Below, one piece after another: positions 6,187 through 13,274 of a stretch of DNA of 36,023 nt. A program made the translations under genes and the position numbers. The notes beneath the pieces were generated by a model that searched no databases, was not told where the DNA came from, and saw only the letters and a list, made by a program, of their open reading frames with translations. The stretch is taken from assembly GCA_947575805.1 (NCBI GenBank), contig CANPOY010000031.1, forward strand, positions 1 to 36,023, given 5' to 3'. Numbering within the stretch: the first letter of the stretch is position 1; each line of letters begins with the position of its first letter. This stretch comes from an uncultured Lachnospiraceae bacterium (GTDB lineage: Bacteria > Bacillota > Clostridia > Lachnospirales > Lachnospiraceae).

Positions 6187-6459
6187 TTAGTTCAGCATAT
6201 CCTTTAATGCCTTGCCTGCCTTAAACTTAGGAGCCTTGGAAGCTGCAATCTTCATTGCCTTTCCGGTCTGGGGATTTCTTCCCTCTCTAGCTGCTCTCTC
6301 GGATACTTCGAAAGTTCCGAATCCAACCAGCTGAACCTTGCCGCCCTTCTTCAGCTCCTCAGCAACAACATCTGTAAAAGCCTTCAGCGTCTTCTCTGCA
6401 TCCTTCTTGGACACGCCGGCCTGCTCAGCCATAGCTGCAACTAACTCTGTTTTGTTCAT
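6187..6459 (-). CDS. hup: HU family DNA-binding protein
   Basis: A 90-residue nucleoid protein that bends DNA as a dimer. The sequence is canonical: MNKTELVAAMAEQAG, VQLVGFGTFEV, and the DNA-embracing arm AAREGRNPQTGKAMKIAAS followed by PKFKAGKALKD. An in-frame ATG at 6558 would add 33 residues, but it lies inside the promoter. The ATG at 6459 sits eight bases behind AGGAGG, which fixes the start. It is monocistronic, with its own promoter and terminator. In many Firmicutes mazG/yabN precedes hup; here that position holds a lipoprotein gene. Confidence 0.97.
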   Translation of the reverse strand: MNKTELVAAMAEQAGVSKKDAEKTLKAFTDVVAEELKKGGKVQLVGFGTFEVSERAAREGRNPQTGKAMKIAASKAPKFKAGKALKDMLN

Positions 6460-6529
6460 ATTGAACTCCTCCTGTAATGGGTTTTCTTTTTTGTATGTTC
6501 TCAGATGCCATCTCAAAACATCTACATTA

Positions 6530-6558
6530 TTTATATCCGGTTTCCGCCCGTTTGTCAA
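6530..6558 (-). promoter_or_regulatory. Strong sigma-A promoter of hup
   Basis: TTGACA (complement of 6553-6558) and TATAAA (complement of 6530-6535) are separated by exactly 17 bases. This predicts a start near 6523 and a leader of about 65 bases before the HU ATG. Confidence 0.88.
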
Positions 6559-6602
6559 GGCATTTTGCTCAATAATACTGATTCTACGGCTTTTTTTGTG
6601 TA

Positions 6603-8012
6603 TTATTGTGCACTGCCATTGCCGGACATCCCAGAGGAGTTGTTGCCGGAGACAGTGGAAGAACCGTTGCCGGTGGTCGTGGATCCGCTGTTATACGGCA
6701 CTAAGTCAGCAAATGAATACGACAAATCTTTCTCTTCATCGTCTATCTGTATCGTATAGCTCCTGGTCTCGCAGTAATTCTTCCGCAGGGTAACGACATG
6801 GGCACCGGTAGCCTTACGGAAGCTGCAGGGTGCAATCCCCACATAATTCCCGTCCAGGTATACCTCGGCTCCCTCCGGTGCATTCACATATACTCTGTAA
6901 TGTTCCGAAATGGTATCTGCAGAGGATGTGGCCGAGCTTTCTTTTTCATCCTCCGAGACATTAGCATCCAAAACCACGTTAATTCCCATCGATTCCTGGG
7001 CGACGCGAATGTACTGGGTGACTGACTGATACCCTTCCGCCCTGGCGATCAGCTGGTGAATTCCGTACAACAGCTCCACCGGGCCGGAGGGATCCGTCTT
7101 TTCCCCGTCAATATAAAGCTCCGCGGATGCAGGGTTCAGAGAAAACAGCACCATCCCGTACTGAGGCTCCGGTATCTCCAGATCTCCTATGTCCAATGTG
7201 GTCTCTTCATTGCGGTTGATCGTCACATTTTTGATTCCGCCGCCGCCTTTATTGCTGATATTGACCTGATAGCTTCCTTCCGGTACCGGCAGCAGCATAT
7301 CCTGGGTAATTCTGCGGATCTGGGTCTGCCCGATCTCAATCCATCCTCCCACAAAGTTCTCGTCGTTTGTCAGTCTCAAATATCCGTGTCCCTTTTCCAC
7401 CCGAACTGTCAGAATCTGACTGTCAATCCCCTGAAAGCTCAGGATGTCCGCGGCATTGAGCTCCATACTGTCCATACTCCGGTCTTCCGACAGGTACTGG
7501 GTATTGGAGGTCAGCTTATATATTTCCGAACCGATACTCACCTCGCCACGCACTGTATTAATCTCGTATCTTTCCACATCTTCATAAACCCAGGCATCGG
7601 GAGAGAGCTGCAGCGTTGTCAAATGCTTTTTGGACTTAAGAAAAGTCACGTCCACAATATCGCCGATTTCCACCTGATCGAAGGAAATACTTTCCCTGTA
7701 TTTATCATAGAATCTGGTGGTGCCGTCTATGAAAAGCGTGTATTTCCTGCCCAGCTCCAGATTTAAGAATGTAGCTGTCCCCTTCTCATCGTCCCTGCCC
7801 ACAAGTATGGGGGTATCCGCCGAATCATAGCTGTTCGGGCCCGTGACAATAAAACCTGTATCCGCTCTTTCTTCGGATGATGGTTCATCCGGTTTGCTTT
7901 CGACAATGCCCTGAAACGGATTCGTACAGGCTGTCAGCAACAGAATCAATACAGCCGCGAGGAAAACCGTCCTTATTTTGTATTCTTTGCTTTCCCTTCT
8001 TTTGTCTTTCAC
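6603..8012 (-). CDS. Lipoprotein with two PEGA domains
   Basis: From the GTG at 8012 (GGGAG five bases upstream) the product has 469 residues: a basic N-terminus, a hydrophobic stretch and lipobox LLTAC with Cys29, so it is anchored outside the membrane. Residues about 60-290 form beta-rich segments with no family I recognise. Two PEGA domains follow (each with a YIDG or YLDG turn: ASAELYIDGEKTD and GAEVYLDGNYVG). The C-terminus is a low-complexity Ser/Gly/Asn tail. PEGA domains occur in bacterial surface proteins and are thought to bind or contact the cell wall. An upstream ATG (8051) would place a hairpin and 13 non-signal residues in the coding region. It follows the coat-kinase gene on the same strand. 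Confidence 0.8.
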   Translation of the reverse strand: MKDKRRESKEYKIRTVFLAAVLILLLTACTNPFQGIVESKPDEPSSEERADTGFIVTGPNSYDSADTPILVGRDDEKGTATFLNLELGRKYTLFIDGTTRFYDKYRESISFDQVEIGDIVDVTFLKSKKHLTTLQLSPDAWVYEDVERYEINTVRGEVSIGSEIYKLTSNTQYLSEDRSMDSMELNAADILSFQGIDSQILTVRVEKGHGYLRLTNDENFVGGWIEIGQTQIRRITQDMLLPVPEGSYQVNISNKGGGGIKNVTINRNEETTLDIGDLEIPEPQYGMVLFSLNPASAELYIDGEKTDPSGPVELLYGIHQLIARAEGYQSVTQYIRVAQESMGINVVLDANVSEDEKESSATSSADTISEHYRVYVNAPEGAEVYLDGNYVGIAPCSFRKATGAHVVTLRKNYCETRSYTIQIDDEEKDLSYSFADLVPYNSGSTTTGNGSSTVSGNNSSGMSGNGSAQ

Positions 8013-8015
8013 ATG

Positions 8016-8041
8016 AACTCCCATCTGCCCGCTTTGCGGGC
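8016..8041 (-). repeat. Leader hairpin next to the ribosome binding site (copy 1)
   Basis: GCCCGC-TTT-GCGGGC is a perfect six-pair hairpin (8027-8041), followed on the minus strand by the GATGGGAGTT that supplies the Shine-Dalgarno of the PEGA lipoprotein. A 16-base block (8016-8031) recurs with one mismatch at 35925-35940, in the same position before another lipoprotein gene. Confidence 0.6.
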
Positions 8042-8075
8042 ATTCAATCATGATTCCGCTCTGCGAAATCTCACG

Positions 8076-9080
8076 CTATCTGCGAACATCTCTGAACACT
8101 TCGTTCAGAAAATGCTGTTTTTCCTTTTCCTGTGCTATCAGTTTTTCCAGTTTTTCCTGATTCTTTCCTGGTATCCATGCTTTCCCCGAGTTATAATAAA
8201 AGTTTGCTATCTTCCAAAACTTTTCGGGGTAAGCCAGCCGGTAATAGAGATCTATCCTGTCTTCCGCCGACAGGGGACGCTCTTTCTCATATGCCTGCAG
8301 CAGCTCAGATCCCATTGCCACAGACCAGTTTCCCTTCTCAAGCAATTTTCGCAGGAGAAGATACAGATCCCCTACAGGATGATCCGGCAGACATTTTTCA
8401 AAATTTACCACAAACCAGCCCCCGGGTACCAGCAAAAGATTATGGTACTGGTAATCTCCATGGCAGAATGTGACGGTTGCGGATCTTTCTGCTCCCTCAT
8501 CTCTTCTGTCAAAGGCCTCCCGGTACTGCTTCCATTCCTCCGTAACCTCCAGCGCCTGCTCCAGGAAGAAGTCGCAGGAGCCCTGAAGCCTGATCTCAAA
8601 GGGCTGCTTTTGACCCTTCTGCTTCAGATATTTCCTGACCTTCCGTATTTCTCGGTTGTGTTTCTCATATTCCTTTTCCGGGGAAAAAGCCGGGAAAGTT
8701 CCCGCTTCCTCCGGAGAAAGCATCATACACTCATGAAGTCTTGCCAAAAGCCTTACTGCCTGTATACATTCCCCTCTGTCACCACTGCTGCACTCCTTGC
8801 CGTCCTGCCAGGTCTTCAGGATATATGCCGTGCCGTCCCCGTCTTTGACAAGAAGCCCTCCTTCTTTGGCAGGTACAATCCGTTCCGCCTGCACCCTGCC
8901 TGCGTCGGCAATCCTCTGCAGCAGCCTGTTCTGCAGCTCCACGCGCCTGTCGTTTCCGTTATATTCCTTAAAAATCAGACATCCGTCTGTTGTGTCGCAC
9001 ACAATCGCGCCTCTTCCCTTTCTGGTTCGAAGCACCTCTATGTCATACTGTTCCAGTAATTCCACTGCCCTATCGTTCAC
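8076..9080 (-). CDS. CotS-like spore coat / aminoglycoside-phosphotransferase-fold kinase
   Basis: A 334-residue protein of the APH-like kinase fold, resembling the CotS/YutH spore coat family. Seen: a catalytic loop FCHGDYQYHNLL near residue 215, and YILKTW in the nucleotide-binding lobe. The metal-binding position that is usually Asp in the kinase fold reads VVNFEKC, which may mean weak or absent catalysis. DHPVGDLYLLLRKLLEKGNW follows. The GTG at 9080 has AGGAGGGG six bases upstream, while the ATG at 9098 lies before that site. Mother-cell production is suggested by a late-sporulation-like -10 motif in the upstream gap. Substrate is unknown. Confidence 0.75.
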   Translation of the reverse strand: MNDRAVELLEQYDIEVLRTRKGRGAIVCDTTDGCLIFKEYNGNDRRVELQNRLLQRIADAGRVQAERIVPAKEGGLLVKDGDGTAYILKTWQDGKECSSGDRGECIQAVRLLARLHECMMLSPEEAGTFPAFSPEKEYEKHNREIRKVRKYLKQKGQKQPFEIRLQGSCDFFLEQALEVTEEWKQYREAFDRRDEGAERSATVTFCHGDYQYHNLLLVPGGWFVVNFEKCLPDHPVGDLYLLLRKLLEKGNWSVAMGSELLQAYEKERPLSAEDRIDLYYRLAYPEKFWKIANFYYNSGKAWIPGKNQEKLEKLIAQEKEKQHFLNEVFRDVRR

Positions 9081-9134
9081 TGACCGCCCCTCCTGCATAA
9101 GTTTGTTCCGGTTCGAAAGCTCCTGCTTTCATCA

Positions 9135-9163
9135 TATCTTATGAGGTGGGGCAAAAAAGTATG
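9135..9163 (-). promoter_or_regulatory. Possible sigma E/sigma K-type promoter for the coat kinase
   Basis: The minus strand reads CATAAGATA (9135-9143), which fits the sigma K -10 form CATAnnnTA. An AACA about 16-18 bases upstream could serve as -35. A perfect hairpin GAAAGC-AGGA-GCTTTC follows before the start codon. Short degenerate motifs like these are weak evidence; the coat-kinase context raises it somewhat. Confidence 0.35.
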
Positions 9164-9166
9164 TTG

Positions 9167-10516
9167 TTAAATCATCAGCTTTTCCGCTTCTGCTAACAGT
9201 TTCTCCCTTTCGTTCAGGGAGGGGTCGTCAAGCACAAGCTCCAAAAGCTTGTTCAGCATATCTCCCAGCGCCTTCCCGGGCTTCATTCCCATGGCTGTCA
9301 GATCAGTGCCCGTGACGGCAAGTTCCTTCAAAGACACACAATGCTGCTTCTCCTTCTCCTCGTCATACAATCGTTTCCATTCGTCCAGACGACACAGTTT
9401 CTTCTCCCTCTGATAATTGCTCTGAGCACAAATATCGGCATACTTTACCGCAAAGAGCAGGGGAAAGGCATCATTCCCGATCTTATTGACAGCACGACGC
9501 ACAATCCGCGGGTCCAGCTTCACATTATTGCCATAATCATGATACATCACCAGTCTGCACACCATTTGGATGGTATCGTTGTCAAATTTCAACCTGCGCA
9601 GAATTGTTCCCGCCATCTCCGCGCTCACCTTTGCGTGTCCGTAAAAGTGGGTTACACCGTCCCCATCTGTTGTCAGCATTTCAGGCTTACCTATGTCATG
9701 CAGCAACATGGTAAGCCGAAGAACCTTGTCCGCCTCCACATATTTAAGAGAATGCAGGATATGCTCCCCAACGCTGTAAATATGATGGATATGATTCTGA
9801 GGAGTCTCCATGGCCCGATCGAGCTCAGGCAGAAACACCTTTGTGACGCCTAAACTATATGCCCCTCTGAGATAATCCGGATGGGGGGACATCAAAATCT
9901 TTACCAGTTCCGCCTGAATGCGCTCTGCGCTGATATTATTGAGGGTAGGCGCCAGCCTGCGGATGCCTGTCATTGTATGGGAATCGATATGATAACCCAA
10001 CTGTGCGGAAAATCGAACGGCCCGCAGAATGCGCAGGGCATCCTCCCTGAACCGCTCTTCAGGCATGCCCACACAGCAGATCACTCCTCGTTCCATATCT
10101 TCCAGTCCGCCGTAATAATCTATCAGACCGCTTTCTTCATTGTAGGCCATGGCGTTTACGCTAAAATCCCGGCGTCTCAGATCCTCTCGCAGATTCGGCG
10201 TAAAGATTACTTCTTTGGGATGTCTGTTGTCCTCATACTTTCCGTCGATGCGGTAGGTAGTCACTTCAAAGCCTTCCCTGTCTATCAGGATCGTCACGGT
10301 CCCATGTTGAATCCCCGTGTCTATCGTGTGAGGAAAAAGCGCCTTCACCTGTTCCGGCCTTGCAGAGGTAGTAATGTCCCAATCCTGAGGCTCTCTCCCC
10401 AAAATGGAGTCCCGCACACAGCCGCCTACCACATAGGCCTCAAATCCTGCTGCTTGCAGGGTCTTCATTATATATGCCGCCTTTTCCGGTATCGCTATCC
10501 TGATATTACTTTTCAC
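9167..10516 (-). CDS. cca: CCA tRNA nucleotidyltransferase
   Basis: A 449-residue class II CCA-adding enzyme that builds or repairs the 3' CCA of tRNA. Seen: the nucleotidyltransferase signature VVGGCVRDSILGREPQDWDI (about 28-47), the flexible-loop region RRDFSVNAMAYN, and the RFREDALRILRAVRF element. An HD domain (MLLHDIGKPEML...HFYGHAK) follows, as in many bacterial CCA enzymes with phosphohydrolase activity. It starts at a GTG (10516) with GGAGG six bases upstream, and overlaps the end of the HAD gene by 11 bases, so the two are co-translated. No separate poly(A) polymerase paralogue is visible. Confidence 0.93.
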   Translation of the reverse strand: MKSNIRIAIPEKAAYIMKTLQAAGFEAYVVGGCVRDSILGREPQDWDITTSARPEQVKALFPHTIDTGIQHGTVTILIDREGFEVTTYRIDGKYEDNRHPKEVIFTPNLREDLRRRDFSVNAMAYNEESGLIDYYGGLEDMERGVICCVGMPEERFREDALRILRAVRFSAQLGYHIDSHTMTGIRRLAPTLNNISAERIQAELVKILMSPHPDYLRGAYSLGVTKVFLPELDRAMETPQNHIHHIYSVGEHILHSLKYVEADKVLRLTMLLHDIGKPEMLTTDGDGVTHFYGHAKVSAEMAGTILRRLKFDNDTIQMVCRLVMYHDYGNNVKLDPRIVRRAVNKIGNDAFPLLFAVKYADICAQSNYQREKKLCRLDEWKRLYDEEKEKQHCVSLKELAVTGTDLTAMGMKPGKALGDMLNKLLELVLDDPSLNEREKLLAEAEKLMI

Positions 10517-11330
10517 ATCCTGCCTCCCGATTGAAAAACCGCTCGATCACCTGCACCAGACCGTCCTCGTCGTTTGCCGCCGTCACATAGTCTGCGGCTT
10601 CCTTTACCACCTGCTGGGCATTTCCCATAGCCACGCCCACCCCGGCATATTGGATCATGGAAATATCATTAAAGCCATCTCCACAGCAGACAGTTTCCTC
10701 CCGTTTTACCCCAAGCACCGGCAGGATCTTATCCAGGGATGCCGCCTTATTTACATCCTTCGGCATAATTTCAATAAAATACGGCTCTGACCGATATATG
10801 CTGGCCCGATCTCCGTACTGCTCCCGGAGCTCCTTCTCCAGGTATTCTGCCTTTTCCGGTTCGGCAGTCATCAGACACTTATTAATATCAAAATCCACAA
10901 ATTTCATAAAATGATCCACTTCTCTCACCGGAAGACCGTTGATGCGGGCTTCCAGCGCCACATATGGATCAACAGGAAAGGCTGAAATCACATCGCTTCC
11001 CAGATAAGTGATCAGACCGCAGCCGTTCCCCTTCGCAAAACGGTACATTCCAGGCAAAAGAGTCAGCGGCAGAAGTCTCTGATAAATAATTTCTCCCGTA
11101 AAACAGTCTACCACCCTTGCACCGTTGAAAGAAAGCAGGTATCCTCCGTATTTTACCAGCTCCAGCTCTTCCTCGTATCTTCGCATGCCAGGTGTGGGTC
11201 TGCCGGAAGCAAGGACTACCCTGATTCCCCGTTTCATCAGGTCCTGTATTGCCGCTTTGGTTGCAGGAGTAATCTCCTTTTGAGAATTGGTCAGGGTTCC
11301 GTCAATGTCTAATACCAGGGCTTTGTTCAT
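10506..11330 (-). CDS. Cof-type HAD-IIB family phosphatase
   Basis: A 274-residue hydrolase of the Cof subfamily, which dephosphorylates sugar phosphates or similar small molecules. Motif I is LDIDGTLTNS with nucleophile and acid Asp near residues 8 and 10. Motif II is VLASGRPTPGM, and motifs III/IV include DKILPVLGVKREETVCCGDGFNDISMI. The large cap between motifs II and III is the IIB type. The ATG at 11330 follows GGGGGG by four bases and is preferred over the one at 11342, which precedes that site. It lies behind the terminator of the rotamase gene and overlaps cca. Confidence 0.88.
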   Translation of the reverse strand: MNKALVLDIDGTLTNSQKEITPATKAAIQDLMKRGIRVVLASGRPTPGMRRYEEELELVKYGGYLLSFNGARVVDCFTGEIIYQRLLPLTLLPGMYRFAKGNGCGLITYLGSDVISAFPVDPYVALEARINGLPVREVDHFMKFVDFDINKCLMTAEPEKAEYLEKELREQYGDRASIYRSEPYFIEIMPKDVNKAASLDKILPVLGVKREETVCCGDGFNDISMIQYAGVGVAMGNAQQVVKEAADYVTAANDEDGLVQVIERFFNREAGCEK

Positions 11331-11350
11331 ATTACCCCCCATTTTTTACC

Positions 11351-11381
11351 TTTTAAAGGGGCGGCGGAAAACCCGCCGCCC
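11351..11381 (-). terminator. Terminator behind the parvulin-like gene
   Basis: Minus strand GGGCGGCGG (11373-11381) pairs with CCGCCGCCC (11359-11367) around a short loop and is followed by CTTTT. It sits a few bases past the rotamase stop and just before the HAD gene's start. Confidence 0.85.
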
Positions 11382-11394
11382 AATGTTATCCCGC

Positions 11395-13044
11395 TCACTG
11401 CTGAGCGCTATCGCTTTCAGAGGAAGATTCTTCCTGGGATGCGGCAGCTTCCGCCTCCTGGATCTTCAGATAATTCAGCCTCCCCTTCGCATTCGTTACG
11501 TCGTATCCTTCGCTGATCTCCTCCATATAGGCATTCAGCCGTTCTGTCAGCAGCGTGTTTTCTATACTCACGTGCCATTCGGGATTATTTGCTCCCACAT
11601 AATAAACTACATAGGAAGTTTCTCCGCTCTCATGAGTGTGCGTACTTCCGTCCTCGTCGGTGTGTACTTCCTCCTCACCTGCAATTACGGCGGCATCGCC
11701 GCTCACCCGTGTGCCGTCAAATATCCACTCAGCCAGGGCATCCGGCATGCCTTCTGCCGTCAGCCCTTCATACAGGCCTCCCTCCATGGAGGCTCCATAC
11801 TTGTCCGCCAGCTCGGTAAAGCTTTCTTCCGTAGCAGCACCGCTTCGCCATTCCTCCATAATCGCTTCTGCCCCGGTCTCAGCGTCCGCGCTTACTATAA
11901 TGATTCTGGCATTCGCCGTAGGTGCCTGGTCCAGATAGCGATTCACAAATTCCAGTACATAATAGTAACGGCCGGTAGTATTTTCGATAATAGTGGAATC
12001 TCCGGGCTTTCTCTCGCTGTCAAAGAGCCATTCCCTCAGATCGGCGGAAAATGCACTGCTTTTGACATTTTCCTTTAAATTACCCTGCTCGGAAATATTT
12101 TTCAGAGCTTCCTCCGCCTTTTCACGGGCTTCCTTCATGGCAAACTCTATCTCGGCCTCAGAGGGCTGATAAGCCTCATCCGTATCGCCGGTCTGCGCGC
12201 TGCCCGCGTCCGTACCGTCAGCGCCCTCGGCCTCATCCACAGGATCGGCCAGATCCGTAGGCTCCGTGGGAAGCTCGGCGTTAACGGTAAGTACCCGGTA
12301 ATCCACGGAATCATAGCTGTCTTTATGCTCCTCATAGTACGCCTGAATATCTGCATCTGAAGGTGTCTTCTCTTCAGACACCTGTTCAAAGTAAGCATTC
12401 TGCTTCAAAGCCTCCGTGACAAAACCCTTCAACCGGGAAGCGGTGGCATACACCCCGTACGTCTGCCGGATATAGTCCTTTTCTGTCATTCCTGCTGCGG
12501 CCGCGGCATTCTTAACTGTCTCCTCATACTTCTCATATTCTTTGGAAATGTCGCAGTCAAAGCCCGCAGCATTCATCTGATCCCGCAGCGCCTTGTTGCC
12601 GGCAATTTTATCTACCGCCATCTCTTCGAAATAATCCTGAAAGCTCAGCGTGCTGGAATACATCTGGTTTGACAGGTCACCGCTCAGATCCATGCCGAAC
12701 ATGTTCAGATAGTAGCTGTTCTGCGCAATATAACTGTTTTTCATCAGATTGTAGTAATAATCAAACTCTACTTTGGTAACCTCTTCACCCGCCACCTCAA
12801 TATAGGTGCCGTTTACCGTCAGGTAACTGCGGATGGGAAAGGACGCCACCAGGCAGGCCACCGCCGCCACCACTGCAATGCCTGTAAGCTTACTGACCAG
12901 GTCATCCCGTTTGGCTTTTTTCCTCTCCTGTTCCTTCCTCTGCATCTTCAGGTCATATTTTGTCACGACCTTCTTACCTGCAACGCTCTCTTTGTTTTCC
13001 GCGTTTTCTTTACTTTCTGTGTTCTCCGTTACTTTTTTAGACAT
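11395..13044 (-). CDS. Membrane-anchored SurA/PrsA-like peptidyl-prolyl isomerase (parvulin type)
   Basis: A protein of 549 residues. A basic, charged cytoplasmic segment (about 1-50, KYDLKMQRKEQERKKAKRDD) precedes one membrane helix at about 53-70, so the rest is outside. Residues 75-230 are SurA-N-like helices with VEFDYYYNLMKNSY. Residues about 230-480 hold a degenerate PPIC-type region (TANARIIIVSADAETG...SFTELADKYG). The acidic, Ser/Glu/Gln-rich tail ends SSSESDSAQQ. There is no lipobox, unlike PrsA. The likely role is folding of exported proteins. An in-frame ATG at 13050 abuts the AAGGAAGG, so the ATG at 13044 is chosen. The catalytic side chains of canonical parvulins are not obvious, so it may act as a chaperone only. 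Confidence 0.75.
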   Translation of the reverse strand: MSKKVTENTESKENAENKESVAGKKVVTKYDLKMQRKEQERKKAKRDDLVSKLTGIAVVAAVACLVASFPIRSYLTVNGTYIEVAGEEVTKVEFDYYYNLMKNSYIAQNSYYLNMFGMDLSGDLSNQMYSSTLSFQDYFEEMAVDKIAGNKALRDQMNAAGFDCDISKEYEKYEETVKNAAAAAGMTEKDYIRQTYGVYATASRLKGFVTEALKQNAYFEQVSEEKTPSDADIQAYYEEHKDSYDSVDYRVLTVNAELPTEPTDLADPVDEAEGADGTDAGSAQTGDTDEAYQPSEAEIEFAMKEAREKAEEALKNISEQGNLKENVKSSAFSADLREWLFDSERKPGDSTIIENTTGRYYYVLEFVNRYLDQAPTANARIIIVSADAETGAEAIMEEWRSGAATEESFTELADKYGASMEGGLYEGLTAEGMPDALAEWIFDGTRVSGDAAVIAGEEEVHTDEDGSTHTHESGETSYVVYYVGANNPEWHVSIENTLLTERLNAYMEEISEGYDVTNAKGRLNYLKIQEAEAAASQEESSSESDSAQQ

Positions 13045-13073
13045 AATCATCCTTCCTTAGAAAAATAATGTTA

Positions 13074-13251
13074 CAGCATGGGCTGACTTGAATTCTGCGA
13101 CAGCAGAATCATTGTACCACGCGCGCAGAAAAGCAAGCGGCTGCGAAGCAGACATTTGATTTTCAAGCCGTGGCTGAGTACAATGCAGTACGAAGTACTG
13201 TCAAGTCAGCATGGGCTGACTTGAATTCTGCGACAGCAGAATCATTGTACC
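13074..13251. repeat. Two 45-bp perfect direct repeats in a fold-back-rich intergenic region
   Basis: 13074-13118 and 13207-13251 are identical over 45 bases (133-base period). The second copy is part of the complete cloverleaf at 13178-13250; the first contains only its right half. Between them are further small hairpins, including CTGC-GAA-GCAG and an inverted CCACG/CGTGG. The region fills most of the gap between the parvulin-like and M3 peptidase genes and contains no reading frame of interest. Confidence 0.85.
13178..13250. repeat. 73-nt perfect four-way-junction (cloverleaf) element
   Basis: The outer arms GTACAATG (13178-13185) and CATTGTAC (13243-13250) close three adjacent hairpins. 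These are CAGTAC-GAA-GTACTG (13186-13200), TCAAGTCAGC-ATGG-GCTGACTTGA (13201-13224) and ATTCTGC-GACA-GCAGAAT (13225-13242). The four stems abut with no unpaired base at the junction and no mismatch. It is not a tRNA: the loops are 3-4 bases, there is no anticodon arm geometry and there is no T-loop. A REP/MITE-like palindromic element is the likeliest class. Confidence 0.8.
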
Positions 13252-13274
13252 TCACAGATGTCCCTCCGCGCAAC

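Noticed and set aside
6460..6558. N-terminal extension of HU by 33 residues
   Set aside because: The extra codons lie within the promoter's -35/-10 region and the untranslated leader; AGGAGG marks the later ATG.
13178..13250. tRNA or tmRNA-like gene
   Set aside because: The fold is a cloverleaf, but the loops are only 3-4 bases, there is no anticodon or T-loop sequence, and stems are contiguous with no linker bases.
13074..13251. CRISPR array
   Set aside because: There are only two direct repeats, one of them half of a palindromic element, and no cas genes are in the window.
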